Assembly: GCA_943331295.2 (NCBI GenBank)
Contig: CALQLA020000013.1
Span: 1 to 64,000, forward strand
Direction: 5' to 3'
Length of the DNA stretch: 64,000 nt
Source of the DNA: Bordetella parapertussis
Lineage (GTDB): Bacteria; Pseudomonadota; Gammaproteobacteria; Burkholderiales; Casimicrobiaceae
Every line of letters begins with the position of its first letter. The stretch's first letter is position 1. The notes beneath the pieces were generated by a model, which was not told where the DNA came from, did not search any database, and saw only the letters and a program-made list of their open reading frames with translations. Below, in pieces: positions 1 to 9,127 of this stretch. The position numbers and the translations under genes are program-made.

Positions 1-2021
1 CCGGGGTCGGCTTCACCCGCAACCCGGCGACCGGCGAGAACGCGATCTACGGCGAATACCTCGTCAACGCGCAGGGCGAGGATGTCGTCGCGGGCATCCG
101 CACGCCGAAGCCGATCGCGGCGATGGCCGACGAGATGCCGCAGATGTACGGGGAGCTCCTTGCCCTCCGCGCGCAGCTGGAGGCGCACTACAGGGAGGTG
201 CAGGACTTCGAGTTCACGATCGAGCGGGGCCGGTTGTATTGCCTGCAGACGCGCAACGGCAAGATGAACGCGCGCGCGATGGTGGCCACGTCGGTGGCGA
301 TGTTCGGCGAAGGACTGATCGCCAAGCCGCGCGCGCTGTCGCGCATCAACGCGATCCTGCTGGAGCAGCTGCTGGTCCCGACGCTCGATCCGGGGCACGG
401 GGTCCGGCCGCTCGCGCAGGGCCTGCCGGCGTCGCCGGGCGCGGCGTCGGGCGCCGTCGTGTTCGACGCCGACACCGCGGAGCGCCGCGGCAACGACGGC
501 GACGCGGTGATCCTCGTCCGCGAGGAGACCAAGCCCGAGGACATCCACGGCTTCTTCGTCGCGCGCGGCATCCTCACGTCGCGCGGCGGCAAGACGTCGC
601 ACGCGGCGGTGGTGGCGCGCGGGATGGGCAAGCCCTGCGTGTCGGGCTGCGCCGCGATCGTGATCGACGGCCACGCGCGCACCGCGCAGGTGGGCGGCAC
701 GATCCTGCACGAGGGCGACGTCATCACCATCGACGGCTCGACCGGCAACGTGTACCCGGGCCGGATCGCCACCGTCGAGGCGCGGTTCTTCCCCGAGCTC
801 GCCACGCTGCTGTCCTGGGCCGACGAGGCGGCGCGGCTCGAGGTGATGGCCAACGCCGACACGCCGCGCGACGCGGAGCGCGCCCGCGAGTACGGCGCGA
901 TGGGCATCGGGCTCTGTCGCACCGAGCGGATGTTCAACGATCCGCAGCGGCTGCCCATCGTCCAGGAGATGATCCTTGCGGCAACGGAGGAAGCGCGGCG
1001 GGCGGCGCTCGCGAAGCTGCTGCCGATCCAGCGCGCCGACTTCAAGGGCATCTTCAAGGCGATGGCGGGGCTGCCCGTCACCGTGCGGCTGCTCGACCCG
1101 CCGATGCACGAGTTCCTGCCCACCGCGTCGCAGCTCGAGTTCGAGATCGGCCAGTTGCGCAACCTGCAGCGCGCCGCACGCTCGGTCGCCGAGCTGCCCG
1201 ACATGCTGCGGCTGGTCGACCCCGAGCTGCCGCGCGACTATGTCGAGGGCCTCGGCAAGCTGCAGAAGAACCTTGCGCAGTACCGCGAGGCGAAGCGCGG
1301 CGACGCGGCGCTCGAACGGCGCGAGGCGATGTTGAGGAAGGTGCACGCGCTCTCCGAGGTGAACCCGATGTTGGGGCACCGCGGCGTGCGGCTGGGGCTT
1401 ACCTACCCCGAGATCTACGAGATGCAGATCCGCGCGATCCTCGAAGCCGCGGCCGAGTGCCGTGCCGAGGGCATCGCCGTGCATCCGGAGATCATGGTGC
1501 CGCAGGTGTGCGCCGCCGAGGAACTCGCGCGCGTCAAGGCGATGGTGACGGCGCTGCAGCCGGAGATCGCCGCGCGGTTCGGCAGTGCCGTCGACTGCCG
1601 GTTCGGCTCGATGGTCGAGGTGGTCCGCGCGTGCCTGAGGGCGGCGGATTTGGCCGCGATCGCCGAGTTCTTCTCGTTCGGCACCAACGACCTCACGCAG
1701 GCGACGTTCTCGTTCTCGCGTGAGGATGCCGAGAACAAGTTCCTGCCGCAGTACATGGCGGCAGGCATCCTGCCCGACAATCCTTTCGAGATGCTCGATG
1801 TCGACGGCGTCGGCCGCCTGATGCGCCTCGCCGTCGAGTGGGGTCGCAGTGTACGTCCCGACCTCGTCGTCGGCATCTGCGGCGAGCACGGCGGGCAGCC
1901 CGAGGCGATCCGCTTCTGCCACCAGGCGGGCCTCGACTACGTGTCGTGCTCGGCACCGCGCGTTCCGATCGCGCGGCTCGCTGCGGCGCAGGCGGCGCTG
2001 AGGGATCTGGAAACCGCCTGA
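1..2021 (+). CDS. ppdK: Pyruvate, phosphate dikinase (5'-truncated by window edge)
   Basis: PPDK interconverts pyruvate + ATP + Pi and PEP + AMP + PPi in the cytosol, allowing gluconeogenic PEP formation or PPi-linked glycolysis. The reading frame is already open at base 3 and 672 residues are visible, so roughly the first 275 residues (most of the ATP-grasp domain) lie outside the window. The visible start 'GVGFTRNPATGE' belongs to the nucleotide-binding domain. The phosphohistidine domain follows, with the swivelling catalytic His in 'GGKTSHAAVVARGMG' (His codon 600-602). The PEP/pyruvate TIM barrel carries 'GIGLCRTERMF', 'FSFGTNDLTQ' and the catalytic-Cys motif 'GICGEHGG'. One oddity is the linker between 'LDPPMHEFLP' and 'NPMLGHRG', about 80 residues against roughly 35-40 in classical enzymes as I remember them. 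The call is firm because PEP synthase and enzyme I lack this combination. Confidence 0.96.
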   Translation, partial: GVGFTRNPATGENAIYGEYLVNAQGEDVVAGIRTPKPIAAMADEMPQMYGELLALRAQLEAHYREVQDFEFTIERGRLYCLQTRNGKMNARAMVATSVAMFGEGLIAKPRALSRINAILLEQLLVPTLDPGHGVRPLAQGLPASPGAASGAVVFDADTAERRGNDGDAVILVREETKPEDIHGFFVARGILTSRGGKTSHAAVVARGMGKPCVSGCAAIVIDGHARTAQVGGTILHEGDVITIDGSTGNVYPGRIATVEARFFPELATLLSWADEAARLEVMANADTPRDAERAREYGAMGIGLCRTERMFNDPQRLPIVQEMILAATEEARRAALAKLLPIQRADFKGIFKAMAGLPVTVRLLDPPMHEFLPTASQLEFEIGQLRNLQRAARSVAELPDMLRLVDPELPRDYVEGLGKLQKNLAQYREAKRGDAALERREAMLRKVHALSEVNPMLGHRGVRLGLTYPEIYEMQIRAILEAAAECRAEGIAVHPEIMVPQVCAAEELARVKAMVTALQPEIAARFGSAVDCRFGSMVEVVRACLRAADLAAIAEFFSFGTNDLTQATFSFSREDAENKFLPQYMAAGILPDNPFEMLDVDGVGRLMRLAVEWGRSVRPDLVVGICGEHGGQPEAIRFCHQAGLDYVSCSAPRVPIARLAAAQAALRDLETA

Positions 2022-2179
2022 CGGGTGCGGCGCGGAGCGCGTGGTGCTGCGGCAGGCGCCTGTGACGCCTCCCGCAGGTGCCGAAAGCCGGAATCCCGTT
2101 TATGATCGCGGCGACGGACGCCGTCGTCGCCGACTTCCGGTCCGCTGCACCCCTCGCAACCACCCACACGCCCGGGACC

Positions 2180-2569
2180 ATGGAATTCTCCAGCCGCCAG
2201 TTCGCCGATGTCACCGTGGCAGCACCCGTCGGCCGCATCGATCACGCCGGCGCCGCCGTGCTGGAGGCCGCGCTGAAGCCGCTCCTCGGCCTGTCCGCCG
2301 CCGGCAAGAACGCGCTGGTCCTCGACTTCGCCGGCGTCGAATACATCAGCAGCGTGGGCTTGCGCGTGCTGATGATCGCGGCCAAGGAGATGAAGGGGCA
2401 CGGCGCGCGCATCGTCGTCGCCGGCTCGCAGCCGGTCGTCGCCGAGATCTTCAAGATCAGCCGCTTCGACCGCGTGCTCGAGCTCGCGCCGTCGGCGAGG
2501 AAGGCGGTCGAATGGCTGTCGCAGGCGGCGCTCGCGGCCTGGCTCGCAGCCGGGACGGAGGCAGCGTGA
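2180..2569 (+). CDS. STAS-domain anti-anti-sigma factor (partner-switch antagonist)
   Basis: This is a 129-residue single STAS domain. Such proteins bind and are phosphorylated by RsbW-type kinases, and the unphosphorylated form sequesters the kinase. The hallmark is 'VLDFAGVEYISSVGLRVLM'; the predicted phospho-acceptor is Ser57 or Ser58, by alignment with the DSSGL motif of SpoIIAA. I chose the ATG at 2180 (MEFSSRQF) because the fold starts there; the longer frame from 2078 adds 34 unstructured-looking residues. The stop overlaps the GTG start of the next gene (GTGA at 2566-2569), so the two are translationally coupled. With the PP2C phosphatase two genes on and the RsbW-like kinase at 7000 it forms a plausible partner-switching set. 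No sigma factor lies nearby, so the output is unknown. Confidence 0.88.
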   Translation: MEFSSRQFADVTVAAPVGRIDHAGAAVLEAALKPLLGLSAAGKNALVLDFAGVEYISSVGLRVLMIAAKEMKGHGARIVVAGSQPVVAEIFKISRFDRVLELAPSARKAVEWLSQAALAAWLAAGTEAA

Positions 2570-3528
2570 AGCGCATCCGGTTCTGGGGCACGCGCGGCTC
2601 GCTGCCGGTGTCGCTGACGGCGGAGGACGTCCGCCGCAAGATCGTCAAGGCCGTGCGCGGCGCGGCGGGCCGCAGTTTCGCGTCGAACCACGACCTCGAG
2701 GCCTACGTCGACGGGCTGGGCTTCGACGTCGCCGGCACCTACGGCGGGCACACGTCCTGCGTCCAGCTGGAGACCGGCGGCCCCGACTACGTGCTGTGCG
2801 ACCTGGGCACCGGCGTGCGCCCGTTCGGGCAGATGGCGCACGAGCGCCACCGGTCGAACGCGCCGCAGACGTTCCACATCTTCGTGTCCCACGCCCACTG
2901 GGACCACATCATGGGCCTGCCGTTCTTCCAGCCCGCCTACGTGCCGGGCAACAAGATCCACTTCTACGGCGGCCACCCCGACCTCCTGGCGGCGCTCAAG
3001 CGCCAGCAGGACGCGCCGTCGTTCCCGGTCGACTTCTCGGTGCTGCAGGCTGACATCTCGTACACGCACCTCGAGGCCGACCGGCGCTACGACATCGCCG
3101 GCATGACCGTGATCGCCAAGCGCCAGCGCCACGCCGGCGATTCCTACGGCTTTCGCTTCGAGTGCGGCGGCCACAGCGTCGTCTACACGACCGATTCCGA
3201 GCACCAGCTCGTGGACCCGGCGGAGACCGCGGGTTTGGTCGAGTTCTTCCGCGATGCCGACGTGGTGATCTTCGACGCGATGTACTCGCTCGCGGAAGCG
3301 ACGTCGGTCAAGGCCGACCATGGCCATTCGAGCAACGTCGTCGGCGTCGAGCTGTGCCAGCTGGCGGGTGTCGCCCACCTGTGCCTGTTCCACCACGAGC
3401 CCGCCAACGACGACGAGGCGATCAGTCGCGTGCTGGCCGAGTCGCGCCGGCTCGAGGAAATCACGCGGGTCGCCGGCGCGCCGCTGCGCATCACGGCCGC
3501 GTACGACGGGATGGACATCTTCTTGTGA
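2566..3528 (+). CDS. MBL-fold metallo-hydrolase
   Basis: This is a 320-residue metallo-beta-lactamase-fold protein. The metal-binding motif HxHxDH is intact as 'SHAHWDH' (His109, His111, Asp113, His114). An N-terminal 'FWGTRGSLPV' and a later 'VYTTDSEH', 'FDAMY' and 'HHEP' fit the RNase Z/PhnP/class II phosphodiesterase branch more than true lactamases or glyoxalase II. That would suggest hydrolysis of a phosphodiester or cyclic-nucleotide-like substrate, but the substrate cannot be read from sequence. There is no signal peptide, so it is probably cytoplasmic. The GTG start at 2566 is set by the overlap with the STAS stop, and its own stop overlaps the GTG of the CHASE2-phosphatase gene. It is therefore a fixed middle member of a three-gene signalling operon. 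Confidence 0.85.
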   Translation: MKRIRFWGTRGSLPVSLTAEDVRRKIVKAVRGAAGRSFASNHDLEAYVDGLGFDVAGTYGGHTSCVQLETGGPDYVLCDLGTGVRPFGQMAHERHRSNAPQTFHIFVSHAHWDHIMGLPFFQPAYVPGNKIHFYGGHPDLLAALKRQQDAPSFPVDFSVLQADISYTHLEADRRYDIAGMTVIAKRQRHAGDSYGFRFECGGHSVVYTTDSEHQLVDPAETAGLVEFFRDADVVIFDAMYSLAEATSVKADHGHSSNVVGVELCQLAGVAHLCLFHHEPANDDEAISRVLAESRRLEEITRVAGAPLRITAAYDGMDIFL

Positions 3529-5663
3529 CGCGGCGCGCGGCGTGGGAGGCCGCCGCGCGCCGGCTCGGCCCCGCCCGTCTCGCCACCATTCCGATCCTGC
3601 TGCTGCTGGCGGCGACCATCGCCGCAGCGCCCGCGTGGAACGCGCGGCTGCCGGCGGCGTGGTTCGACGCGCTGCAGGCGCTGTCGCCGCGGAAGATCGT
3701 CTCGATGCCGGCGACGATCGTCGAGATCGACCACAAGAGCCTCGTCGCGCTCGGCCAGTGGCCGTGGCCGCGGTTCGTGCTGGCGCAGCTCATCGATGCC
3801 ATTGCCGCGCAGCAGCCGGCGGCGATCGGCATCGACATCCTGATGCCCGAGCCGGACGGGCTCTCGCCCGAGCGCTTGCTGGCGCGCGTCCGGCGGCAGG
3901 ACGCCGACCTTGCGCGCCGCCTCGAAGCGATACCGGCGAACGACGCCGAGCTGGCCCGCGCGCTTGCGGCGGCGCCGACGGTGCTCGCCGCCGCCGGCAC
4001 CTTCGAGCCGACCGGCATGCCGCTGCGCGCGCCGCCGTTCCGGGTCAGCGATCGCGCCGGGGGCGCACCCGTGTCGCCTGCCGTGCCGCGTTTCGCCGGC
4101 GTGCTGACCAGCCTCGACGCGCTCGACAGCGCGGCGCGCGGACGGGGGCTCGTCACTGTCGAGCCGGCCGGCGGCGTGATCCGGCGCCTGCCGCTGGTCG
4201 CGAGCGTGGACGGCACGCTGGCGCCGGCACTCGCGGTCGAGATGCTGCGCGTGACCGTCGGCGCGCCGTCGCTCCGGCTCTTCACGGCAGGCCCCGCCGT
4301 CGAAGGGGTGGGCATCGGCGACTTCGTCGCGCCGACCGAAGGCGATGGCGCGGTCCGCGTCCACTTCTCGCCGCACAACACCGATCGCTTCGTCTCCGCC
4401 GTCGACGTGCTCGAAGGCCGCGCCGATCCCGGGCAGTTCGCGCAGAAGCTGGTGCTGATCGGCATGACCGGCCTGGGGCTCGTCGACGAGAAGAACACGC
4501 CGCTCGGCGTGACGATGCCCGGGGTCGAGATCCACGCGCAACTGCTGGAGAGCCTGTTCGACGGCACGACGCTGTCGCGGCCGGCTTGGGCGCCGCCGGT
4601 CGAGGGCCTCGTCTTCCTGCTCCTCGGCATGGCGCTCGTTGCCGCGACGCCGCGCTGGAATGCCGGCCCCGCCGCGCTGCTCGCAGCGGGCTGCACCGCG
4701 GCGCTGCTCGGCGCCTCGTTCCTCGCGTTCCGCGGCGGCCGGCTGCTGTTCGACGCGGCCACGCCGGGGCTCGCGCTGCTGCTGCTGTTCGGCCTGCTGC
4801 TGGTGCTGACGCTGACCGAAGCCTACCGGCAGAGGCGCTCGCTCGAGCTTGTCGTGCAGCAACAGCGCGAGGCGTCGGCCCGGATCGCCGGCGAGCTCAA
4901 CGCCGCGATCCGGATCCAGATGGCGACGTTGCCGCGTACCGATTTCCTGCGCGGCGATACCCGCGTCGACCTCGCCGCGGCGATGATCCCGGCGCGCGAG
5001 GTCGGCGGCGACCTGTACGATTTCTTCCGGCTGGACGAGCGGCGCCTGTTCCTGCTGGTCGGCGACGTCGCCGGCAAGGGGCTCTCGGCGAGCATCTTCC
5101 AGGCCGTCAGCAAGGCGCTCTACAAGAGCACGATGCTGCGCGCCGCCGATCCCGACATCGGCCTCGTGATGACCGACGCCAACACCGAGATCTCCCGCGA
5201 CAACCCGGAGATGCTGTTCGTCACGCTGTTCGCGGCGATCCTCGACCTCGAGACCGGCGAGCTCGCCTACTGCAACGCCGGCCACGACAACCCGTACCTG
5301 TTCGGGCCGGGCGAGGGACCGGTGCGCCGCATCGTCGACGGCGACGGGCCGCCGCTGTGCGCCGTCGACGACTTTTCGTATGAAGGCGCAAGCCTGCAGA
5401 TGCAGCCGGGCGAGTGGCTCTGCGTGGTCACCGACGGCGTCACCGAGGCGCAACGCGCGGGCGGCGAACTCTACGGCGGCGAGCGGGCCGAGGAACTGCT
5501 GGCTCGCTTTCGCGCCGCGAATGCCGCGGCGGATGCGGATGCGGTGGTTGCCGCATTGCGCGCCGACGTGCACGCGTTCGAGGCCGGCGCCGAGCCGGCG
5601 GACGACCTCACGGTGCTGGTGCTGCGGTGGAACGGTCCGCGCGGGGCCGACGAGGCCGTGTAA
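3525..5663 (+). CDS. CHASE2 sensor / PP2C (SpoIIE-type) serine phosphatase
   Basis: This is a 712-residue membrane receptor phosphatase. A first transmembrane helix (about residues 18-38) is followed by a periplasmic CHASE2 domain with its signature 'VEIDHKSLVALGQWPWPR'. Three more helices cluster at about residues 359-378, 383-403 and 408-430. After a short helical linker ('RQRRSLELVVQQQREASARI') comes a SpoIIE-like PP2C domain. Its metal ligands are visible in 'EVGGDLYDFF' (Asp496), 'GDVAGKG' (Asp514), 'CNAGHDNP' and C-terminal 'ADDLTVLVL' (Asp693/694). Such enzymes dephosphorylate STAS antagonists in response to an extracytoplasmic signal; the upstream STAS protein is the obvious substrate (inference). 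The GTG start overlaps the previous stop (GTGA). The signal sensed by CHASE2 is not predictable. Confidence 0.93.
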   Translation: MTRRAAWEAAARRLGPARLATIPILLLLAATIAAAPAWNARLPAAWFDALQALSPRKIVSMPATIVEIDHKSLVALGQWPWPRFVLAQLIDAIAAQQPAAIGIDILMPEPDGLSPERLLARVRRQDADLARRLEAIPANDAELARALAAAPTVLAAAGTFEPTGMPLRAPPFRVSDRAGGAPVSPAVPRFAGVLTSLDALDSAARGRGLVTVEPAGGVIRRLPLVASVDGTLAPALAVEMLRVTVGAPSLRLFTAGPAVEGVGIGDFVAPTEGDGAVRVHFSPHNTDRFVSAVDVLEGRADPGQFAQKLVLIGMTGLGLVDEKNTPLGVTMPGVEIHAQLLESLFDGTTLSRPAWAPPVEGLVFLLLGMALVAATPRWNAGPAALLAAGCTAALLGASFLAFRGGRLLFDAATPGLALLLLFGLLLVLTLTEAYRQRRSLELVVQQQREASARIAGELNAAIRIQMATLPRTDFLRGDTRVDLAAAMIPAREVGGDLYDFFRLDERRLFLLVGDVAGKGLSASIFQAVSKALYKSTMLRAADPDIGLVMTDANTEISRDNPEMLFVTLFAAILDLETGELAYCNAGHDNPYLFGPGEGPVRRIVDGDGPPLCAVDDFSYEGASLQMQPGEWLCVVTDGVTEAQRAGGELYGGERAEELLARFRAANAAADADAVVAALRADVHAFEAGAEPADDLTVLVLRWNGPRGADEAV

Positions 5664-5700
5664 CGGGCTCGTCGCCGATGATTCCCTAGCCCGTGATTCC

Positions 5701-5788
5701 GTAGCCCGGGTTGAGCGGAGCGAAACCCGGGGGGAGGCGCAAACGGGCACGGCCCACGCGGGTTTCGCTCGCGCTCAACCCGGGCTAC
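5701..5788. repeat. GTAGCCCGG inverted-repeat element, copy 1 (88 bp)
   Basis: The left arm GTAGCCCGGGTTGAGCG is followed by GAGCGAAACCCG. After a central segment (GAGGCGCAAACGGGCACGG) the right arm is its reverse complement, ending CAACCCGGGCTAC. The arms match over about 29 bases with a 1-2 base bulge, so RNA from either strand would form a long hairpin. The element lies 37 bp past the CHASE2-phosphatase stop and 34 bp past the stop of the opposing OmpA gene, in a convergent gap. It shares its central segment and exact length with the copy at 17127. There is no T-run, so classical Rho-independent termination is not evident. Confidence 0.93.
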
Positions 5789-5822
5789 GCCCGATCGAAC
5801 GTCTCCGCGCGGGAGGACAGGA

Positions 5823-6440
5823 CTACCTGACGACGATCTCGACGCGCCGGTTGCGCGGCTCGGCCACGTTGTCGCCGGTGGGCACCAGCAACTCGCGCTT
5901 GCCGCGCCCTACCGCCACGATGCTGCCGGGTGCGATGTCCTGGGCGATAAGCATCGCGCGCACGGTTTCCGCGCGGCGCAGCGCGAGGGCATCGTTGGTC
6001 GCGTTGCTGCCCATGCTGTCGGTGTGCCCGAAGACGACGATGTCGGGCACCTGGTGCTTCGCGATCTCCGCCAGCACGCCGGCGAGCGTCTGCTTCGATG
6101 CGTCGGTCAGCAGGTCGCCGCCTTCGACGAAGTACAGCGTGTACGCCGTCGGGCGGCTGGGCTGCGCGGCGAGTGCGGCGCCGAACTTCGCCTCCACTTC
6201 CTGCGCGCTCGACGTGTAGGCGCGCGGGCCGGCGGTCGTCTGGCTGGCGGCCGCGTACGGCTTGTCGAGGACGACTTCCTTGTCGCCCTGCCGGACAGTG
6301 ACGGCGGTGCTGCGGCCGTCCTTTTCCGGCAGCAGCACGACGGTGCCGGTCTGCGTCGCGCAGGCGCCGACGAACGCCGCCAGCACGGCCACGACCGCGA
6401 GGCGGGCCAGGGCGCCCGGCTGACGGCGCCGGCTAGTCAT
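5823..6440 (-). CDS. OmpA-family peptidoglycan-associated lipoprotein
   Basis: This is a 205-residue predicted outer-membrane lipoprotein. The signal peptide ends in a lipobox, 'LAAFVGAC' (lipidated Cys27). The C-terminal OmpA/Pal/MotB domain (about residues 90-205) carries the peptidoglycan-binding pattern 'VVFGHTDSMGSNATNDALAL' and the terminal 'EPRNRRVEIVV'. These domains grip diaminopimelate in the wall and tether the outer membrane. The ATG at 6440 is preferred over an upstream in-frame start (6473) because it begins directly before the signal peptide. It overlaps the end of the FecR-like gene by 8 bp, so the two are coupled. It faces the CHASE2 phosphatase gene tail to tail. Confidence 0.9.
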   Translation of the reverse strand: MTSRRRQPGALARLAVVAVLAAFVGACATQTGTVVLLPEKDGRSTAVTVRQGDKEVVLDKPYAAASQTTAGPRAYTSSAQEVEAKFGAALAAQPSRPTAYTLYFVEGGDLLTDASKQTLAGVLAEIAKHQVPDIVVFGHTDSMGSNATNDALALRRAETVRAMLIAQDIAPGSIVAVGRGKRELLVPTGDNVAEPRNRRVEIVVR

Positions 6441-6885
6441 TGACGCTGACGACGAATTCGGTGCCGCGCACACCGAGGATCGACGACGGCGTGCGGACCT
6501 TCATCGCATCCGGCGACTGCTTGGCGATGCGGCCGGAGATCACCGCGAGCGAGCCCTTCTGCAGCGAGGCGTCGAACTGCCCCTGGCTGGTCGTCGAGTC
6601 GAATTCGTACTTGTCGAGCGCGAGCACGCTGTTCGGGCCGACCGACAGCAGCGAGTTGTCGCTCATCGTCACGCCGACCGAGCCGTCGGCGCCGGTCTTC
6701 AGCACGTCGGCCGGCTGCAGCCGCGCGCCCACGTCGCCCGGCAGCGACTGCCCGTTGCGCTCGATGGACACCTTGCCCTTGGCGACCTTGATCTGCCCGA
6801 TGTCGGCGGCGTTGGCTGCCGTCGCGAAAGCGGTTCCGGCAGCGAGCAGCATCGCTCCGGTCAAACGTGCGAACCTTGTGCGCAT
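6433..6885 (-). CDS. FecR-domain periplasmic protein
   Basis: This is a 150-residue protein with a cleavable signal peptide ('MLLAAGTAFATAANA' then ADIGQ) and a single FecR domain. The domain contains 'GQIKVAKGKVSIERNG', 'ADVLKTGADGSVGVTMSDN' and the conserved end 'VRTPSSILGVRGTEFVV'. Stand-alone FecR domains are periplasmic modules often found beside CHASE2 receptors and OmpA proteins. Unlike true FecR it has no anti-sigma segment. The ATG at 6885 has a G-rich ribosome-binding stretch 6-8 bases upstream; an in-frame ATG at 6921 would add 12 residues. A role as a sensor or ligand presenter for the CHASE2 receptor is inference from position only. Confidence 0.85.
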   Translation of the reverse strand: MRTRFARLTGAMLLAAGTAFATAANAADIGQIKVAKGKVSIERNGQSLPGDVGARLQPADVLKTGADGSVGVTMSDNSLLSVGPNSVLALDKYEFDSTTSQGQFDASLQKGSLAVISGRIAKQSPDAMKVRTPSSILGVRGTEFVVSVND

Positions 6886-6999
6886 CGGAACCCCCGCAGA
6901 AACACCGCGACGTGGCAACATCGCGGCAACGTAAAATGGCGCGCCCTTCGGTGCACCGGCGATTGCATGCCCCCGGCGGGCCGAAACGATTCTATACCC

Positions 7000-7446
7000 A
7001 TGTCGGCAGGACTTTCCACAGCGGGCGGCGAGCGGCGCGTCTTTGCGGCACGCCTCGTCGCACTGCCGGCGACGGCCGCGTTCATCGACGATTTCTGCGC
7101 CCGCAACGGCTTGGACGTCGCCGACGCGTTGCGCGTCACGCTGGTGGTCGAGGAGCTGTTCACGAACTCGGTGCTGCACGGCTACGGCGGCGATTCCGAT
7201 GCGCCGATCGAACTTACGCTCTGCGCAACCGCCGGCGCGGTCGACGTGCTCTACGAGGACGCGGCACCTGCGTACGACCCCCTGCCGCAGTTCGCGGCGG
7301 CCCCGGACCACCTGCACGGGACGGTCGAATCGCGCCCGGCGGGAGGGCTTGGCATGCACCTCGTCGGCGAACTGACGGCGAGCGCCCGCTATGCGCGCGA
7401 AGGGGAACGCAACCGGCTCTGGCTGCGGATGGTTTGCGGGGAGTGA
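7000..7446 (+). CDS. RsbW-like serine kinase / anti-sigma factor (HATPase_c_2)
   Basis: This is a 148-residue GHKL ATPase of the anti-sigma-kinase kind. The N-box is 'VVEELFTNSVLHGYGG' (Asn56), the G1-like box 'YEDAAPAYDP' and the G2 box 'GGLGMHLV'. There is no histidine-kinase dimerisation domain. The ATG at 7000 fits the domain start; an upstream in-frame ATG at 6967 is possible. The kinase would phosphorylate the STAS protein encoded at 2180, and the CHASE2-PP2C enzyme would reverse this. It is read divergently from the FecR/OmpA pair, so the five signalling genes plus the hydrolase make one 5.3-kb block. What it inhibits, whether a sigma factor or another partner, is not encoded here. Confidence 0.88.
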   Translation: MSAGLSTAGGERRVFAARLVALPATAAFIDDFCARNGLDVADALRVTLVVEELFTNSVLHGYGGDSDAPIELTLCATAGAVDVLYEDAAPAYDPLPQFAAAPDHLHGTVESRPAGGLGMHLVGELTASARYAREGERNRLWLRMVCGE

Positions 7447-7593
7447 GCGGCACGGCTCGGTAGACGGCACCCGGTGCTCGGCCGACCGGCCGAGTGCATC
7501 GGTGACGGTGCGCCGCTACCATGGTTTGCACCCTCCGCCGCCTGCGGGCTTCGACGCCCGCCAAAGCGCGCCGCTTGCCATCGGCCCCGCCCC

Positions 7594-9098
<1,505 letters not shown>

Positions 9099-9102
<4 letters not shown>

Positions 9103-9114
9103 CCCGGGCCCGGG
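9099..9114. repeat. GTAGCCCGGG fragment / 12-bp palindrome at the comM stop
   Basis: GTAGCCCGGG, identical to the first ten bases of the long repeats at 5701 and 17127, overlaps the comM TAG stop. It runs into CCCGGG, making a perfect 12-bp palindrome (9103-9114) in the 25-bp gap between comM and the convergent dctM. It may be a decayed copy of the repeat family or simply a GC-rich coincidence. Confidence 0.45.
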
Positions 9115-9127
9115 ACCGATCCGCCGC

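Noticed and set aside
7477..7494. Perfect hairpin CTCGGCCG/CGGCCGAG after the RsbW-like gene
   Set aside because: There is no T-run and no repeat partner. It could be a weak terminator, but short GC palindromes are common at this base composition.
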